DNA of 64,000 bases, taken from contig JANYCU010000011.1 of the NCBI GenBank assembly GCA_025360125.1, positions 124,001 to 188,000 of the forward strand, in the 5' to 3' direction. How positions within the stretch are numbered: the stretch's first letter is position 1; every line of letters begins with the position of its first letter. Positions 1-8,817 of the stretch are shown here, in pieces. This DNA comes from Armatimonadota bacterium (GTDB lineage: Bacteria; Armatimonadota; Fimbriimonadia; Fimbriimonadales; Fimbriimonadaceae). The position numbers and the translations under genes are program-made. The notes beneath the pieces are model-generated. The model saw nothing but the letters and a program-made list of their open reading frames with translations. It was not told the origin of the DNA and made no database searches.

Positions 1-1
1 T

Positions 2-262
2 TCGATGCCTCTAGCGGTCGTCACATTCCTCTTCAAAGACAGCAATTACTCATTGTCAAAAACCGTCGACGGACTAAAGCATGGCGAGTTCCCGAAGCGG
101 TTCATGCCCCTCCTCGTGACTTGTTGGATGTACTTTGGCCCGGTGACTATTGCGATGTACAGCTTGCCCGTGGCACTGAACTTCCCTCTCGCCATGGCGG
201 CCCAAGCCGCGTGGGGAATCATCGTGGTTGCGGTAGGATCACATGAGGAGCCAACACCGTGA
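2..262 (+). CDS. C-terminal end of a membrane protein (partial)
   Basis: The frame is open to the left edge, so only the last ~87 residues are present. Two hydrophobic segments are visible, one around RFMPLLVTCWMYFGPVTIAM and one near the end starting NFPLAMAAQ, followed by a short polar tail. The protein is therefore an integral membrane protein, possibly a transporter. The end of a sodium:neurotransmitter symporter-type protein is one possibility, but I cannot confirm the family from this fragment. Its TGA stop overlaps the GTG start of the DUF554 gene (GTGA), which implies translational coupling and a shared transcript. Confidence 0.6.
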   Translation, partial: SMPLAVVTFLFKDSNYSLSKTVDGLKHGEFPKRFMPLLVTCWMYFGPVTIAMYSLPVALNFPLAMAAQAAWGIIVVAVGSHEEPTP

Positions 263-978
263 AAGGAACTTATTTGAATACCGCGACCGTTGCCACGGGT
301 TCGCTCATTGGCCTGGCGATTGGAAAGCTCATCCCGGAAGCTGCCCAAAATATCGCGCTCAACGGGCTCGGACTAGTAACCCTTGGCATCGGCGTCAAGA
401 TGTTTTTGGGTTCAAAGAATGTCCTGATCGTTGCAGCATCCATTGCAATTGGTGGAGTGCTTGGCCTGCTTTTGGGAATTCATGTCGGCCTAGTTCACCT
501 CGCTGATTGGGTCAAACACTCGGTCGGAGGAGCCGGAACGTTTAGTGAAGGATTCGTAGCCTCGTGCGTGCTGTTCTGCATCGGCCCGATGACCTTGCTA
601 GGCTGCATTCAGGACGGATTAGAAGGACGCAGCGAACTTCTGCACCTGAAGTCAACCATGGACGGAGTTGCGGCGGTTTTCTTCGCCGCTTCGCTCGGCA
701 TTGGAGTTCTCTTTTCCGCCGCATTTGTCCTCATTTTCCAAGGTCTGATCACGCTTGCCGCCAAACCGTTGGCCCCGCTACGAAACGACGAAAGCCTGTT
801 AGCAGAATTAACAGGCACAGGTGGCCCGATCATGATGGCGATCGGTTTGAACCTTTTGAAAATCAAAGAAATTCCGACCGCAAACTACTTGCCTGCGCTT
901 GCGCTTGCGCCGCTGATCGTGGTTGGCTCTCGGCGAATTAGCGCAGCTATGGAAGCAAGAAAAAATCCAGCCGTCTAG
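259..978 (+). CDS. DUF554 family integral membrane protein
   Basis: This 239-residue, very hydrophobic protein matches the DUF554 (YdfK/YqgA-like) family in length and pattern. It has an N-terminal Gly-rich region (ATVATGSLIGLAIGKLIPE), a run of membrane helices, the central CIGPMTLLGCIQDG stretch typical of the family, and a late TGTGGPIMMAIGLNLL segment. The molecular role of the family is not established; a transport function is often supposed. The GTG start at 259 overlaps the stop of the upstream membrane protein gene. The stop converges on the lspA stop: the two TAG codons share a CTAG palindrome at 975-978, so the convergent genes overlap by four bases. Confidence 0.85.
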   Translation: MKGTYLNTATVATGSLIGLAIGKLIPEAAQNIALNGLGLVTLGIGVKMFLGSKNVLIVAASIAIGGVLGLLLGIHVGLVHLADWVKHSVGGAGTFSEGFVASCVLFCIGPMTLLGCIQDGLEGRSELLHLKSTMDGVAAVFFAASLGIGVLFSAAFVLIFQGLITLAAKPLAPLRNDESLLAELTGTGGPIMMAIGLNLLKIKEIPTANYLPALALAPLIVVGSRRISAAMEARKNPAV

Positions 979-1532
979 ACTGCCGGGTTTTCAACCGTCG
1001 CGTCTCCAAGAGCTTCTTCTTTTTCTTTTTCCTTTTCGGTTGCGCCCTGCTTTGACCAAGTGATGAGCAACATGACCATGGCGATGCTGATGCAGGAATC
1101 CGCGACGTTAAACACCGGAAAGTCATTCAACTTCCCGTGAGTGATGTTATTCAGCCGCAAAAGGAACATGTCGGTAACGCCCTCTTTGCTGTTAAAGAGC
1201 CGGTCGATCAGATTTCCCAGTGCCCCGCTTGCCAAAAGGGCCAACGCGACACTTCCCCATCGCGATTCATTGGGGTTCTTGTAAATGGTTCGAATGGCCA
1301 TTCCGGCAATGATGAGGGCAATTGGGGTCATGATGAGCCCGCCGCCCTGCAGCATTCCAAAGGCGATTCCTTTGTTAAAGGTTTTCGTGATTTCGAAAAC
1401 GCCAAACCATGGTCCACCGTGCCAACTCTCGCCCACTCTTAGGTTGTTTCGCACCCAGAGTTTGAGCCATTGATCAAACACAATCGTCCCGACCATCACG
1501 ATCCAGAACGTTGTCAGCCTTCTTGAATTCAT
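975..1532 (-). CDS. lspA: Lipoprotein signal peptidase (signal peptidase II)
   Basis: LspA is the inner-membrane aspartyl protease that cleaves prolipoprotein signal peptides ahead of the lipidated cysteine. Both family aspartates are present: D110 in SGALGNLIDRL and D145 in FPVFNVADS. Four hydrophobic segments and 185 residues fit the family, and the charged tail rich in Lys/Glu is an ordinary variation. The ATG overlaps the ileS stop (ATGA), so the pair is co-transcribed and translationally coupled; ileS-lspA adjacency is common in bacteria. The window encodes several lipoproteins that would be substrates, including those starting at 21917, 27702, 34694 and 43480. Confidence 0.95.
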   Translation of the reverse strand: MNSRRLTTFWIVMVGTIVFDQWLKLWVRNNLRVGESWHGGPWFGVFEITKTFNKGIAFGMLQGGGLIMTPIALIIAGMAIRTIYKNPNESRWGSVALALLASGALGNLIDRLFNSKEGVTDMFLLRLNNITHGKLNDFPVFNVADSCISIAMVMLLITWSKQGATEKEKEKEEALGDATVENPAV

Positions 1533-4309
1533 AGACCGATCGCCTCTCGGTCACGCTGACTCAAATAGACTTTTTCACCATCAACTTCGATCTCGCTAAC
1601 ATCGGGTCGTCGAATACGCGACCGCACGCACTCGTAGTACGGTGACCGTTCAAATCGAACTTCAGAATCTCCCACGAAATACTCAACCCAACTGACCTTC
1701 AAATAGTTCGCAAGATCGGCCCGTGAAAAGGTTTCCAGCACGTCAAACGTGTCTTGATCCGTCGTGATGTAAACCACCACTTCTTGAGAATTCTTAATCC
1801 CGTCGGTCCCTTTGTGCAGTTCAAACGCGCCATTGACTTCTTGCCGAACTGACTGCAGCTCCGCGAAACGGACTTGAATATCTGATCCCTCAATCTCTTG
1901 CAGCCTTGACGAATCTGGTCGGGCGAAGACCGAAGTGTGGATGGATTCGTTGGTTAATCCCATCGTTTCGTGCATCTTCGTCCAAGTCTCCTCGGCGGTG
2001 TGAGCAAGCACAGGTGCAACAAGTTGGGTCAACGTTTTCGCCGCGTAATAGCAAGCCTGCTGGCCGCTGCGTCGCCGAACGCTATCCTCGCGATCGCAGT
2101 ACATAAAGTCCTTGATTGCATCAGAATAGAATGCTGACAGCTGCTGGCGGCAGAAATTATGCACCGAAGTCATCACCGCCCCAAAATCAAATCCTTCGTA
2201 GGATGAAACGCAGTCGTCTACTAACAGATCAACCTGCTCGACCAGCCACTCGTCCAGCTCTTCAAGCTTCGCCGGAGCCATGCTCGGGTTAAAGCCCTTC
2301 AAGTTGCCAATAAGGAACCGCATCGCGTTTCGGACGTTTCGATAGCTCTCACCAAACTGCTTGAGAATCGCATCCGAGCAAGGTACGTCATTCACGTAAT
2401 CCGTCCCCGCGACCCAATATCGCAAGACGTCAGCACCATATTGGTCCGACGCCACAACTGGGTCAATCACGTTGCCAAGCCGCTTCGACATCTTTCGACC
2501 TTCCCCGTCGGTGACAAAGCCGTGAGTCACAACCGCTTTGTAAGGGGCTTGATCGCGAATCGCCTGACTCAAAATGAGCGATGAGTTAAACCAGCCTCTA
2601 TGCTGGTCCGATCCTTCCAAATAGAGGTCAGCCGGAAGGGTCTCGCCCCATTCTGCATGCACATTTCCTTCGAGTACGCACATCGAAGTAGAACCAGAAT
2701 CGAACCAAACGTCCAACACATCGGTTTCCTTGGTAAATTCGGTTTCACCTGTTTCCGGATGCTGATATCCCTTTGGCAAAATGTCAGAAGCATCCTTGAT
2801 GAACCACGCATCCGAGCCTTCCTTTTCAATCAGTTGGGCCACGGATTCAATCGCGACCGCATCAAGCACGGGAATTCGTGACTTCGCGCCGTAAAAAATT
2901 GGGATACCGACTCCCCAAGGTCGCTGCCGTGAGATGCACCAATCAGGTCGATTGCGGATCATCGATTCGATTCGAGTTTGGCCCTGAGCGGGGTGCCACT
3001 CCACTTTTTGAATACTCGCGAGCATTCTCGATCGAAGATCGTCATGTTCGAGGGAAACAAACCACTGTTCGGTGGCGCGGTAAATGATTGGCTGGCCGTC
3101 CCGCTCTGCGTATGGATAGCTGTGCGAGTAGTCGTAGGCCTTGAGCAACATTCCGAGTTCGCTCAGGCGGTCAACGACAACTTCGTCACACTTTTTATAG
3201 AAGGTGCCTTCAAATTCTCCCGCTTCGTGGGTGAGCACTCCCTTCTCATCGACCGTGTTTGGCACCGGAAGTCCGTAGGCTTGCCCGGTAAAGAAGTCGT
3301 CGCGACCGTGGCTTGGCGCAGTATGAACGACACCCGTACCGTCCTCGGTGGTGACGTAAGTCGCCATGACGGCAATGCTCGGCCGATCGAAGATTGGATG
3401 TTTGAAGGTCATGTTCTCGAAATTGATGCCTTCCATCGTCTTGACCACTTCGATGTCTTCCCAACCAAGTGCTTCCGAAATCTTTGGCACCAAGTCTTGA
3501 AGCACCAGATAGTGGTTCTGACCTACTTTTACTAAGTCGTAGTTGAACTCAGGATGAAAAGCGCATGCCAGGTTCGCCGGAATCGTCCAAGGAGTCGTCG
3601 TCCAGATGATCGTGAAAACATTGGGAATGCCTTCGAAGAGTTGATTCGGATCATCGAGTAACGGAAACCGGACGTAGATCGCTTTGCTCACATGGTCGTG
3701 GTATTCGATTTCCGTGTCGGCTAAGGCGGTTCGGCTCGTCGGGCTCCAAAGGGTCGGTCGAAGGCCTTTGTAAACGTATCCACCCTCGGAAAGTCGCTTA
3801 AAGACGCGAACAATTTCGGCCTCAAATTTGAACTCCATCGTGGTGTAAGGCAAGTCCCACATTGCGAACACGCCGAGCCGCTTAAACTGCTCGGTCTGGA
3901 CTCCCAGGTAGTGGGCCGCATGTTCGCGACAGGCTTGTCGAAGCTCGGGAATCGTCGGCGTGATCTTCTTCTCGGCGAACTTCTTCATCACCGCTTGCTC
4001 GATCGGCAATCCGTGATTGTCAAAACCAGGAACGAACGGCACACGGTAGCCCATCATCGTTCGGCTCTTGACGCAAAAATCTTTGAGGATCTTGTTCATC
4101 GCCGTACCCAGATGGATCGGTGAGTTGGTGTACGGCGGCCCGTCGTGATATACGTAAACCGGAGCGGTTGCGCGCGATTTTTGAATGGTGTTGTAAATCG
4201 AACCTTTTTTCCAAGTTTCTTGAATCGCTGGCTCCAACGAAGGCAGATTTGCCTTCATCGGGATAGTCGCCTCGGCGTCCGGCAGATGGAGGGTAGATTT
4301 GAAGTCCAT
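1529..4309 (-). CDS. ileS: Isoleucyl-tRNA synthetase
   Basis: This 926-residue class I aminoacyl-tRNA synthetase charges tRNA-Ile in the cytoplasm. The ATP-binding HIGH motif appears as the variant SPIHLGTAMNK (about residues 63-73) and the KMSKS loop as GRKMSKRLGN (about residue 604). The CP1 editing domain lies between, with the family-typical TIIWTTTPWTIPANLA and GTGVVHTAPSHG motifs, and the DVWFDSGST signature follows. The C-terminal segment, where many bacterial IleRS carry a four-cysteine zinc ribbon, keeps recognisable spacing but only one cysteine (YYECVRSRIRRPDVSE), so zinc binding there is probably lost. The gene overlaps lspA by four bases. Confidence 0.97.
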   Translation of the reverse strand: MDFKSTLHLPDAEATIPMKANLPSLEPAIQETWKKGSIYNTIQKSRATAPVYVYHDGPPYTNSPIHLGTAMNKILKDFCVKSRTMMGYRVPFVPGFDNHGLPIEQAVMKKFAEKKITPTIPELRQACREHAAHYLGVQTEQFKRLGVFAMWDLPYTTMEFKFEAEIVRVFKRLSEGGYVYKGLRPTLWSPTSRTALADTEIEYHDHVSKAIYVRFPLLDDPNQLFEGIPNVFTIIWTTTPWTIPANLACAFHPEFNYDLVKVGQNHYLVLQDLVPKISEALGWEDIEVVKTMEGINFENMTFKHPIFDRPSIAVMATYVTTEDGTGVVHTAPSHGRDDFFTGQAYGLPVPNTVDEKGVLTHEAGEFEGTFYKKCDEVVVDRLSELGMLLKAYDYSHSYPYAERDGQPIIYRATEQWFVSLEHDDLRSRMLASIQKVEWHPAQGQTRIESMIRNRPDWCISRQRPWGVGIPIFYGAKSRIPVLDAVAIESVAQLIEKEGSDAWFIKDASDILPKGYQHPETGETEFTKETDVLDVWFDSGSTSMCVLEGNVHAEWGETLPADLYLEGSDQHRGWFNSSLILSQAIRDQAPYKAVVTHGFVTDGEGRKMSKRLGNVIDPVVASDQYGADVLRYWVAGTDYVNDVPCSDAILKQFGESYRNVRNAMRFLIGNLKGFNPSMAPAKLEELDEWLVEQVDLLVDDCVSSYEGFDFGAVMTSVHNFCRQQLSAFYSDAIKDFMYCDREDSVRRRSGQQACYYAAKTLTQLVAPVLAHTAEETWTKMHETMGLTNESIHTSVFARPDSSRLQEIEGSDIQVRFAELQSVRQEVNGAFELHKGTDGIKNSQEVVVYITTDQDTFDVLETFSRADLANYLKVSWVEYFVGDSEVRFERSPYYECVRSRIRRPDVSEIEVDGEKVYLSQRDREAIGL

Positions 4310-4379
4310 TTGAACCTACCAGTCTACCTTTTGCTTCAGCATGGACCGCGGGCATCTTGCCGGCATTCCTTTGCCAATC

Positions 4380-4649
4380 CTAAGTGTTTAACTTATCCAG
4401 CAAACTTGTCACTTCCCATTGCGTCATCAGCTTTTCACCTTCGTTTGTGGCCTCTTGGTACGCCGTTTTCACCGCATTCTTGTAACACTCCAGCGCACTC
4501 AAGGTGTCTTTGCAACCACCACAAGACTGGGCATGCTTTCGCACGTACCACTTGAACAAGCCGCCTCTGGAGTTGTCGAAGGCGATCTTTTCGAGCATCG
4601 AGACGAACATGGCGCAGGGGTTGAGTTGAGTAGTTGATCGAGTTTTCAT
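4380..4649 (-). CDS. Small ZAS-type (zinc-binding) anti-sigma factor, putative
   Basis: This 89-residue protein contains HAQSCGGC, an H-x3-C-x2-C motif that is the core of the ZAS anti-sigma domain (zf-HC2 type). It follows an ECF sigma gene directly, as such anti-sigma factors usually do. No membrane segment is evident, so it would be a soluble regulator that binds the sigma factor and may respond to redox or zinc state. I chose the ATG at 4649 because it overlaps the sigma stop as ATGA; an ATG three codons earlier is also possible. The assignment rests on the motif and context, since the domain is too short for certainty by eye. Confidence 0.7.
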   Translation of the reverse strand: MKTRSTTQLNPCAMFVSMLEKIAFDNSRGGLFKWYVRKHAQSCGGCKDTLSALECYKNAVKTAYQEATNEGEKLMTQWEVTSLLDKLNT

Positions 4650-5209
4650 CGGGAGCACGTTCCGGAATTATTGAGGGAATGGAGGCGAGAGGCAAGCTTC
4701 ATCCTTGCCCGAGAAAGACGAGATCGTACGGTTCCGATTGGAACTTGAAGAATCTTTGCGGCTTCGTCGTAATCGAATTCATTGATGTCGATGAGGACCA
4801 CACATTCGCGTTGGTCAAGCGGCAATTCCTCGATCGCGTGCTGAATGACGTCGCGGAGACCCGCATTTTCGAACTCCTTTCGTCCGTCGGTTCCGACCTG
4901 CTGATCGTCGATTTCTCCGGCCAGCCGTTTATTCTTTCGCTTTACCATGAGAAATTCGTTGCGGATAACCGTTGCGAACCATGCTTTCGATTGGTCATTG
5001 AGGATCAATCCGCCGTTCATGAAGGCCTGGAACCCCTTGATGACAGCTTCTTGAACTAAGTCTTTGGCGAGGTCATGATCGGGTCTCGAGAAGCAGTAAG
5101 CAAGCGAGTTTAGCTTGGGCAAAAGGTTTGAAATGTACTCCTCGTACACTTCCCTTTGCTTTGGGCTAGAAACCTGGAGGGCAGGTTTTGCAAGGGCGAC
5201 TTGAATCAT
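4646..5209 (-). CDS. ECF-family RNA polymerase sigma factor
   Basis: The 187-residue protein has the two-domain layout of sigma-70 group 4. Region 2 lies near residues 25-95 (HDLAKDLVQEAVIKGFQAF, then the tail of region 2.4), a short acidic linker follows, and region 4 lies near residues 120-175, with LPLDQRECVVLIDINEFDYD leading into the helix-turn-helix around IGTVRSRLSRARMKL. It would direct RNA polymerase to a small regulon. It is coupled by an ATGA overlap to a putative ZAS anti-sigma gene. Sixty bases upstream the methyltransferase gene diverges, and the space holds an inverted repeat containing GGGAAC that could be an autoregulated ECF -35 element. Confidence 0.92.
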   Translation of the reverse strand: MIQVALAKPALQVSSPKQREVYEEYISNLLPKLNSLAYCFSRPDHDLAKDLVQEAVIKGFQAFMNGGLILNDQSKAWFATVIRNEFLMVKRKNKRLAGEIDDQQVGTDGRKEFENAGLRDVIQHAIEELPLDQRECVVLIDINEFDYDEAAKILQVPIGTVRSRLSRARMKLASRLHSLNNSGTCSR

Positions 5210-5231
5210 GTTGAGTCAAGAATGCGGCAAC

Positions 5232-5249
5232 CAGGGAAACAGTTCCCTG
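5232..5249. promoter_or_regulatory. Inverted repeat in divergent promoter region, possible ECF promoter/operator
   Basis: A perfect 7-bp inverted repeat with a 4-base spacer (CAGGGAA-ACAG-TTCCCTG) lies between the divergent ECF sigma and methyltransferase genes. Read on the minus strand it includes GGGAACT, which resembles the GGAAC-type -35 element of many ECF promoters. It could therefore be the self-recognised promoter of the sigma gene, an operator, or a small hairpin. This is inference from position and sequence only. Confidence 0.3.
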
Positions 5250-5269
5250 AATTAAGCTAGAATCTTTCG

Positions 5270-5995
5270 TTGCAAAGCGCAGAATACGAACGAATGTACG
5301 AGCTTGAGGACACCTATTGGTGGTTCGTCGCTCGGCGCGAACTCGCTCTGCAGTTCCTCAACGAGGTCACTCCGCCCAACGCTTTGATCCTCGATGTTGG
5401 TTGTGGCACGGGCAAAGGACAAGAGTCATTTGGCAAGCTCGGCACCGTGTTTGGAGTCGATTTTAGTCAAGACGCGTTGATGTTCTGTCATGAGCGTGGC
5501 CTTGAGAGAATCGCACGCGCTAACGCCGAAGCCCTGCCACTCCAATCCGCAAAATTTGATGTCGTCATCACGCTCGACACCATCGAACACATTCCCGACG
5601 ACAAAGCAGCGGTCTCCGAAATATCCAGAATCCTCAAGCCTGGAGGAGTCATTTTGCTCAACGTTCCCGCCTACCAATGGCTGTGGGGACCCCACGACGT
5701 GGCTCTGATGCATCAGCGACGGTACACCCGTACCCAAGTTCGTAACCTCCTCGAATCGAACGGATTTACCGTCGAACGGCTCTCGTATCACATCTTCTTT
5801 CTCTTTCCACTGGTCGCTCTCTCCCGGTTCATGAGCAAATTCAAGAAGGGCGAACCAGACGCAAAACTGCCGTCGATTCCCGGTTGGGTTGAAGGCATTT
5901 TCAAAATCGTCCAACGAGGCGAGGCCGCGATCATCACTCGCTCAAACCTCCCTTGGGGCAGCAGCATCGTGGCCGTTGCGCGAAAAAGAAAATAA
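5270..5995 (+). CDS. Class I SAM-dependent methyltransferase
   Basis: The 241-residue protein has a Rossmann-type methyltransferase fold. Motif I is ILDVGCGTGKG (about residues 43-53), the acidic ribose-binding strand is VFGVDFS, and the later motif is VVITLDTIEHIPDD followed by ILKPGGVILLNVP, which fits the Methyltransf_11/UbiE-like group. The N-terminus with YERMYELEDTYWWFVARRE supports the TTG start at 5270, because a downstream ATG would cut this conserved-looking part. A hydrophobic patch near residues 175-190 suggests membrane contact or a lipid-linked substrate. The substrate is not identifiable. The gene is flanked by two unrelated ECF sigma modules. Confidence 0.85.
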   Translation: MQSAEYERMYELEDTYWWFVARRELALQFLNEVTPPNALILDVGCGTGKGQESFGKLGTVFGVDFSQDALMFCHERGLERIARANAEALPLQSAKFDVVITLDTIEHIPDDKAAVSEISRILKPGGVILLNVPAYQWLWGPHDVALMHQRRYTRTQVRNLLESNGFTVERLSYHIFFLFPLVALSRFMSKFKKGEPDAKLPSIPGWVEGIFKIVQRGEAAIITRSNLPWGSSIVAVARKRK

Positions 5996-6034
5996 TTCCG
6001 CCAACAAATCGACGTCGAGATCGCATTAGTAAGT

Positions 6035-6553
6035 GTGGGGCAAAAACTAAGGACCGATGAGAAGCGAATTCTTGCCGAGAAACTTTTCAAAGAACACGGC
6101 TCTGCGATCTTTCGTTTTGCCCTCCGGCTATCAGGAAACCGGGCCATTGCCGAAGACATAACGAGCGATACGATTCTTGTCGCGCTTGAAAAGGTACAGC
6201 GAAACGAAGACATCGACCTGACCCGAAACTATCTCTTTGGGATTACGCTGAACAAGTGGCGCCGAACTCGAAGATCGCCTACTCAATCGATTTCGGATAT
6301 GGTGGCGGCTGACGCAACCAATCTGGACCAACTCCTCGACCTCGAACGGGCGTTCCGAACGTTGCCGCGAGCCTTGCAAGAGGCTTTTGTCTTAGTCAAA
6401 GCCGAAGGCCTGACGTCGAAAGAAGCGGCCGGAATCCTCAAAATTCCGCAGGGCACCGTACAATCTCGGGTTCACGATGCCGTTCATCATATGCGAAATG
6501 TCCTCCACGAACCCCTTGCACCCACAAATATTTTCAGTGAAGTAAAGCCATGA
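6035..6553 (+). CDS. ECF-family RNA polymerase sigma factor (second copy)
   Basis: A 172-residue group 4 sigma factor. Region 2 spans roughly residues 20-75 (GNRAIAEDITSDTILVALEK, then YLFGITLNKWRR), and region 4 spans 105-160 with FRTLPRALQEAFVLVKAEGL and the helix-turn-helix EAAGILKIPQGTVQSRVHDA. It begins with GTG and lacks an obvious strong ribosome-binding site. Its stop overlaps the ATG of the next gene (ATGA), whose product has the topology expected of a membrane anti-sigma factor. It is not closely similar to the ECF factor at 4646-5209, so this is not a recent duplication. Confidence 0.92.
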   Translation: MGQKLRTDEKRILAEKLFKEHGSAIFRFALRLSGNRAIAEDITSDTILVALEKVQRNEDIDLTRNYLFGITLNKWRRTRRSPTQSISDMVAADATNLDQLLDLERAFRTLPRALQEAFVLVKAEGLTSKEAAGILKIPQGTVQSRVHDAVHHMRNVLHEPLAPTNIFSEVKP

Positions 6554-7785
6554 ACAACTACGAATTTCCAACTGACGGCTGGCGCGACCTTTCGGTCGAT
6601 TCAGCCTTAAAAACCAAGTTTTTGCTTAATCTCGATCGCCATGAACGCTCCCGAACGAAGCTCTTTGTTGGTCTAGGGTTTCTTTCGACTGGCCTTGGTG
6701 CAGCCGCTCTCTCCACCTTTTTCCTATTTGGAACACCAACGACCACGCTCGCCCAAGTGATCGAGGCTGGATCGAAGGTTTCGTCCTTCACCTGGACGAA
6801 TCGAAGAATTATGGGGCCCGAGAAGGGAGGAGGCTTCACCACCATCTCTCGAGTTTCAGGCGATGTTATTCTTTCCGAGCACAAAGAATCCATGCCGAGT
6901 CGCAACGACGGAACGTTCAATTACTCCGATTCGAATCAACAGATTTATTATTTCGGGCGGTTCAAATTAGCTCTGATTGACGGGCCCGAAAAAAAGCGGG
7001 AAATTATCAACCAAATTCCAAAAATGTCTAACTTCCTCAAGGACTTCAAATCCTCGAAAGTCGAAAAGAATTACGATTGGAACGGTCGCAAAGTCAACCG
7101 ATTTACGTTTAAGAACAAGAATCACGACTACGACATTGATGAAGAACTATTAGCTGACCCCAAAACGAATTTGCCAATCAAATTCATTTGTATGAGGGAC
7201 AACCGAAGTTGGGGCGATGAATGGACTTTCGACTATTCTCCAATTGACAAGAAGACCTTAAAGCCGACTATTCCACCCGAAGCAAAACTCGTTGACCTTC
7301 GTCCTCAACGTCAAAAACTGGTAGCTAATTTGAGCCATTCGAAATCGGATGTTCCGACTTGGTTGTCGTCGTCATTATTTGAATCTGTTTTGCTTGTAAA
7401 GAAATCCGCTGCGGTCAAAAACCAATTCATGGTATTTGAGGCAGACGTAACTTCGGAGCTAGCGAAGAAGAAGATTCACTTCAGAGGAAACGTGGACCCA
7501 ATTTACCAGCCGTGCATCAAGGTCAATGGTCAAGACTATTGGCAATTTAACCTTGTTCGGCAAGAAGATCTGCTGAAAAATACCTTTGATTCTGCCGATC
7601 ACTTGAGCGGATCAATCACTTTTCATCCCGCTGAGTACCAGTCCAAGAGTGCGATGCAGCCAAAAACAATCACCTTTCGGGATGTCGCGGCGACTCAGGT
7701 GGGATACGTCGATTTCTTGGTTGAACCATTCAAAGTCCCATATGCCCGACCACAACTCGGCGGGCAAAAAGAAAAGTCGAAGTAA
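6550..7785 (+). CDS. Membrane-anchored regulator with extracytoplasmic LolA/RseB-like region, probable anti-sigma partner
   Basis: This 411-residue protein has a short cytoplasmic N-terminus (about 35 residues), one membrane helix near residues 38-60, and a large extracytoplasmic part. After the helix, TTLAQVIEAGSKVSSFTWTN begins a beta-rich region resembling the LolA/RseB (outer-membrane lipoprotein carrier-like) fold, ending around residue 245 (DEWTFDYSPID). A second region of unknown type follows. Translational coupling to an ECF sigma gene and this topology suggest that the N-terminal segment binds the sigma factor and the outer part senses lipoprotein or envelope state. There is no ZAS motif, so the anti-sigma role is inferred. 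Confidence 0.6.
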   Translation: MNNYEFPTDGWRDLSVDSALKTKFLLNLDRHERSRTKLFVGLGFLSTGLGAAALSTFFLFGTPTTTLAQVIEAGSKVSSFTWTNRRIMGPEKGGGFTTISRVSGDVILSEHKESMPSRNDGTFNYSDSNQQIYYFGRFKLALIDGPEKKREIINQIPKMSNFLKDFKSSKVEKNYDWNGRKVNRFTFKNKNHDYDIDEELLADPKTNLPIKFICMRDNRSWGDEWTFDYSPIDKKTLKPTIPPEAKLVDLRPQRQKLVANLSHSKSDVPTWLSSSLFESVLLVKKSAAVKNQFMVFEADVTSELAKKKIHFRGNVDPIYQPCIKVNGQDYWQFNLVRQEDLLKNTFDSADHLSGSITFHPAEYQSKSAMQPKTITFRDVAATQVGYVDFLVEPFKVPYARPQLGGQKEKSK

Positions 7786-7847
7786 GCAGATTCTTGGATT
7801 TTTCGGTTCCTCGAATTCATTTATGGTACGTTCGTAGAACAGAAGAT

Positions 7848-8786
7848 ATGGCGCAATTTCGAGTTGGATGTGTTCCCTACGTCAATGCCCGTCCCCTCGT
7901 CGCCGCGTTCGACCAACCCAACGACTTTGTCGAGGTCATTTACGAAGTTCCGTCGAAACTTCCTGCACTTCTCGATTCTGGCGAAGTCGATGCCATCCTG
8001 GTTTCAAGCATTGAACTCCTTCGGCGCAATGACTTGCTCATGGTGGCGGACGTAGGGATCATGAGCTACGGACCGGTCAAAAGTGTTCGCCTGCTGTCCA
8101 AAGTTCCCCTTACCGAAATCAAATCGCTGGCCCTCGACCAAAGCAGCATGACGAGCAATATCCTTGCCCAAATCATCTTGGCTGAGAATGGGGTCTTTCC
8201 GATCTGCGATACAGTACCGCCCGACCAATCAAACATGCTAGATAGCCACGATGCATGCGTCATCATTGGCGACAATGGGTTTAAAGCGGATGGAACCGGG
8301 CTTGTCGATATCGATCTCGGCGAGGCTTGGACGGACATGACCGGACTTCCTTTCGTTTGGGCGTTATGGCTCGGAAAAAAGGATCATCGGCTCGATGCAC
8401 AAAAGCTTTCCGTATCTCTCTACCTGGCATTCGAGGCCAGTGGATTCAATTCAATTCACAGCTCTCTCGATCTCGAACGTCCTATTTTGTCCAGGGTGAA
8501 GCGTCTTCGCAAAGAGCTCACTCATGAAACACTCCGAAAGGAGGTTAAAAGTGACGAACCTAGGCGCAAATACGTGTGCGAGACGGCAGCGAAAAATTCT
8601 GGCTGGACCCCAGAAGAAGCAATGGAGTACTTGACGAACAATGTTCGATACAAATTCTTGGATAGCCGAAAGGGACTTGGCACCTTTAAAAAACTTATCG
8701 AAAAGCATTCCCTCGGCAAGATCTGCCCGGCCGAACCGAATTATTTAGAAATGAGGAAGGAAATCTATGGTTTGATTCCAAGCTGA
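7848..8786 (+). CDS. mqnA: Chorismate dehydratase MqnA-like protein (futalosine pathway)
   Basis: MqnA converts chorismate to 3-[(1-carboxyvinyl)oxy]benzoate, the first step of the futalosine route to menaquinone. The N-terminal FRVGCVPYVNARPLVAAF matches the family signature, and later segments (SGEVDAILVSSIELL, IGDNGFKADG, GLPFVWALWLGK) have the pattern of this periplasmic-binding-protein-like fold. The length is 312 residues. I use the ATG at 7848; the frame stays open upstream but without family-like sequence. The related MqnD enzyme is an alternative, but the N-terminal motif and length favour MqnA. The C-terminal 70 residues (from KSDEPRRKY) are rich in charge and may be lineage-specific. 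Confidence 0.85.
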   Translation: MAQFRVGCVPYVNARPLVAAFDQPNDFVEVIYEVPSKLPALLDSGEVDAILVSSIELLRRNDLLMVADVGIMSYGPVKSVRLLSKVPLTEIKSLALDQSSMTSNILAQIILAENGVFPICDTVPPDQSNMLDSHDACVIIGDNGFKADGTGLVDIDLGEAWTDMTGLPFVWALWLGKKDHRLDAQKLSVSLYLAFEASGFNSIHSSLDLERPILSRVKRLRKELTHETLRKEVKSDEPRRKYVCETAAKNSGWTPEEAMEYLTNNVRYKFLDSRKGLGTFKKLIEKHSLGKICPAEPNYLEMRKEIYGLIPS

Positions 8787-8817
8787 ATCACCAATAATTC
8801 TGTAAAGCCCGGAATTG

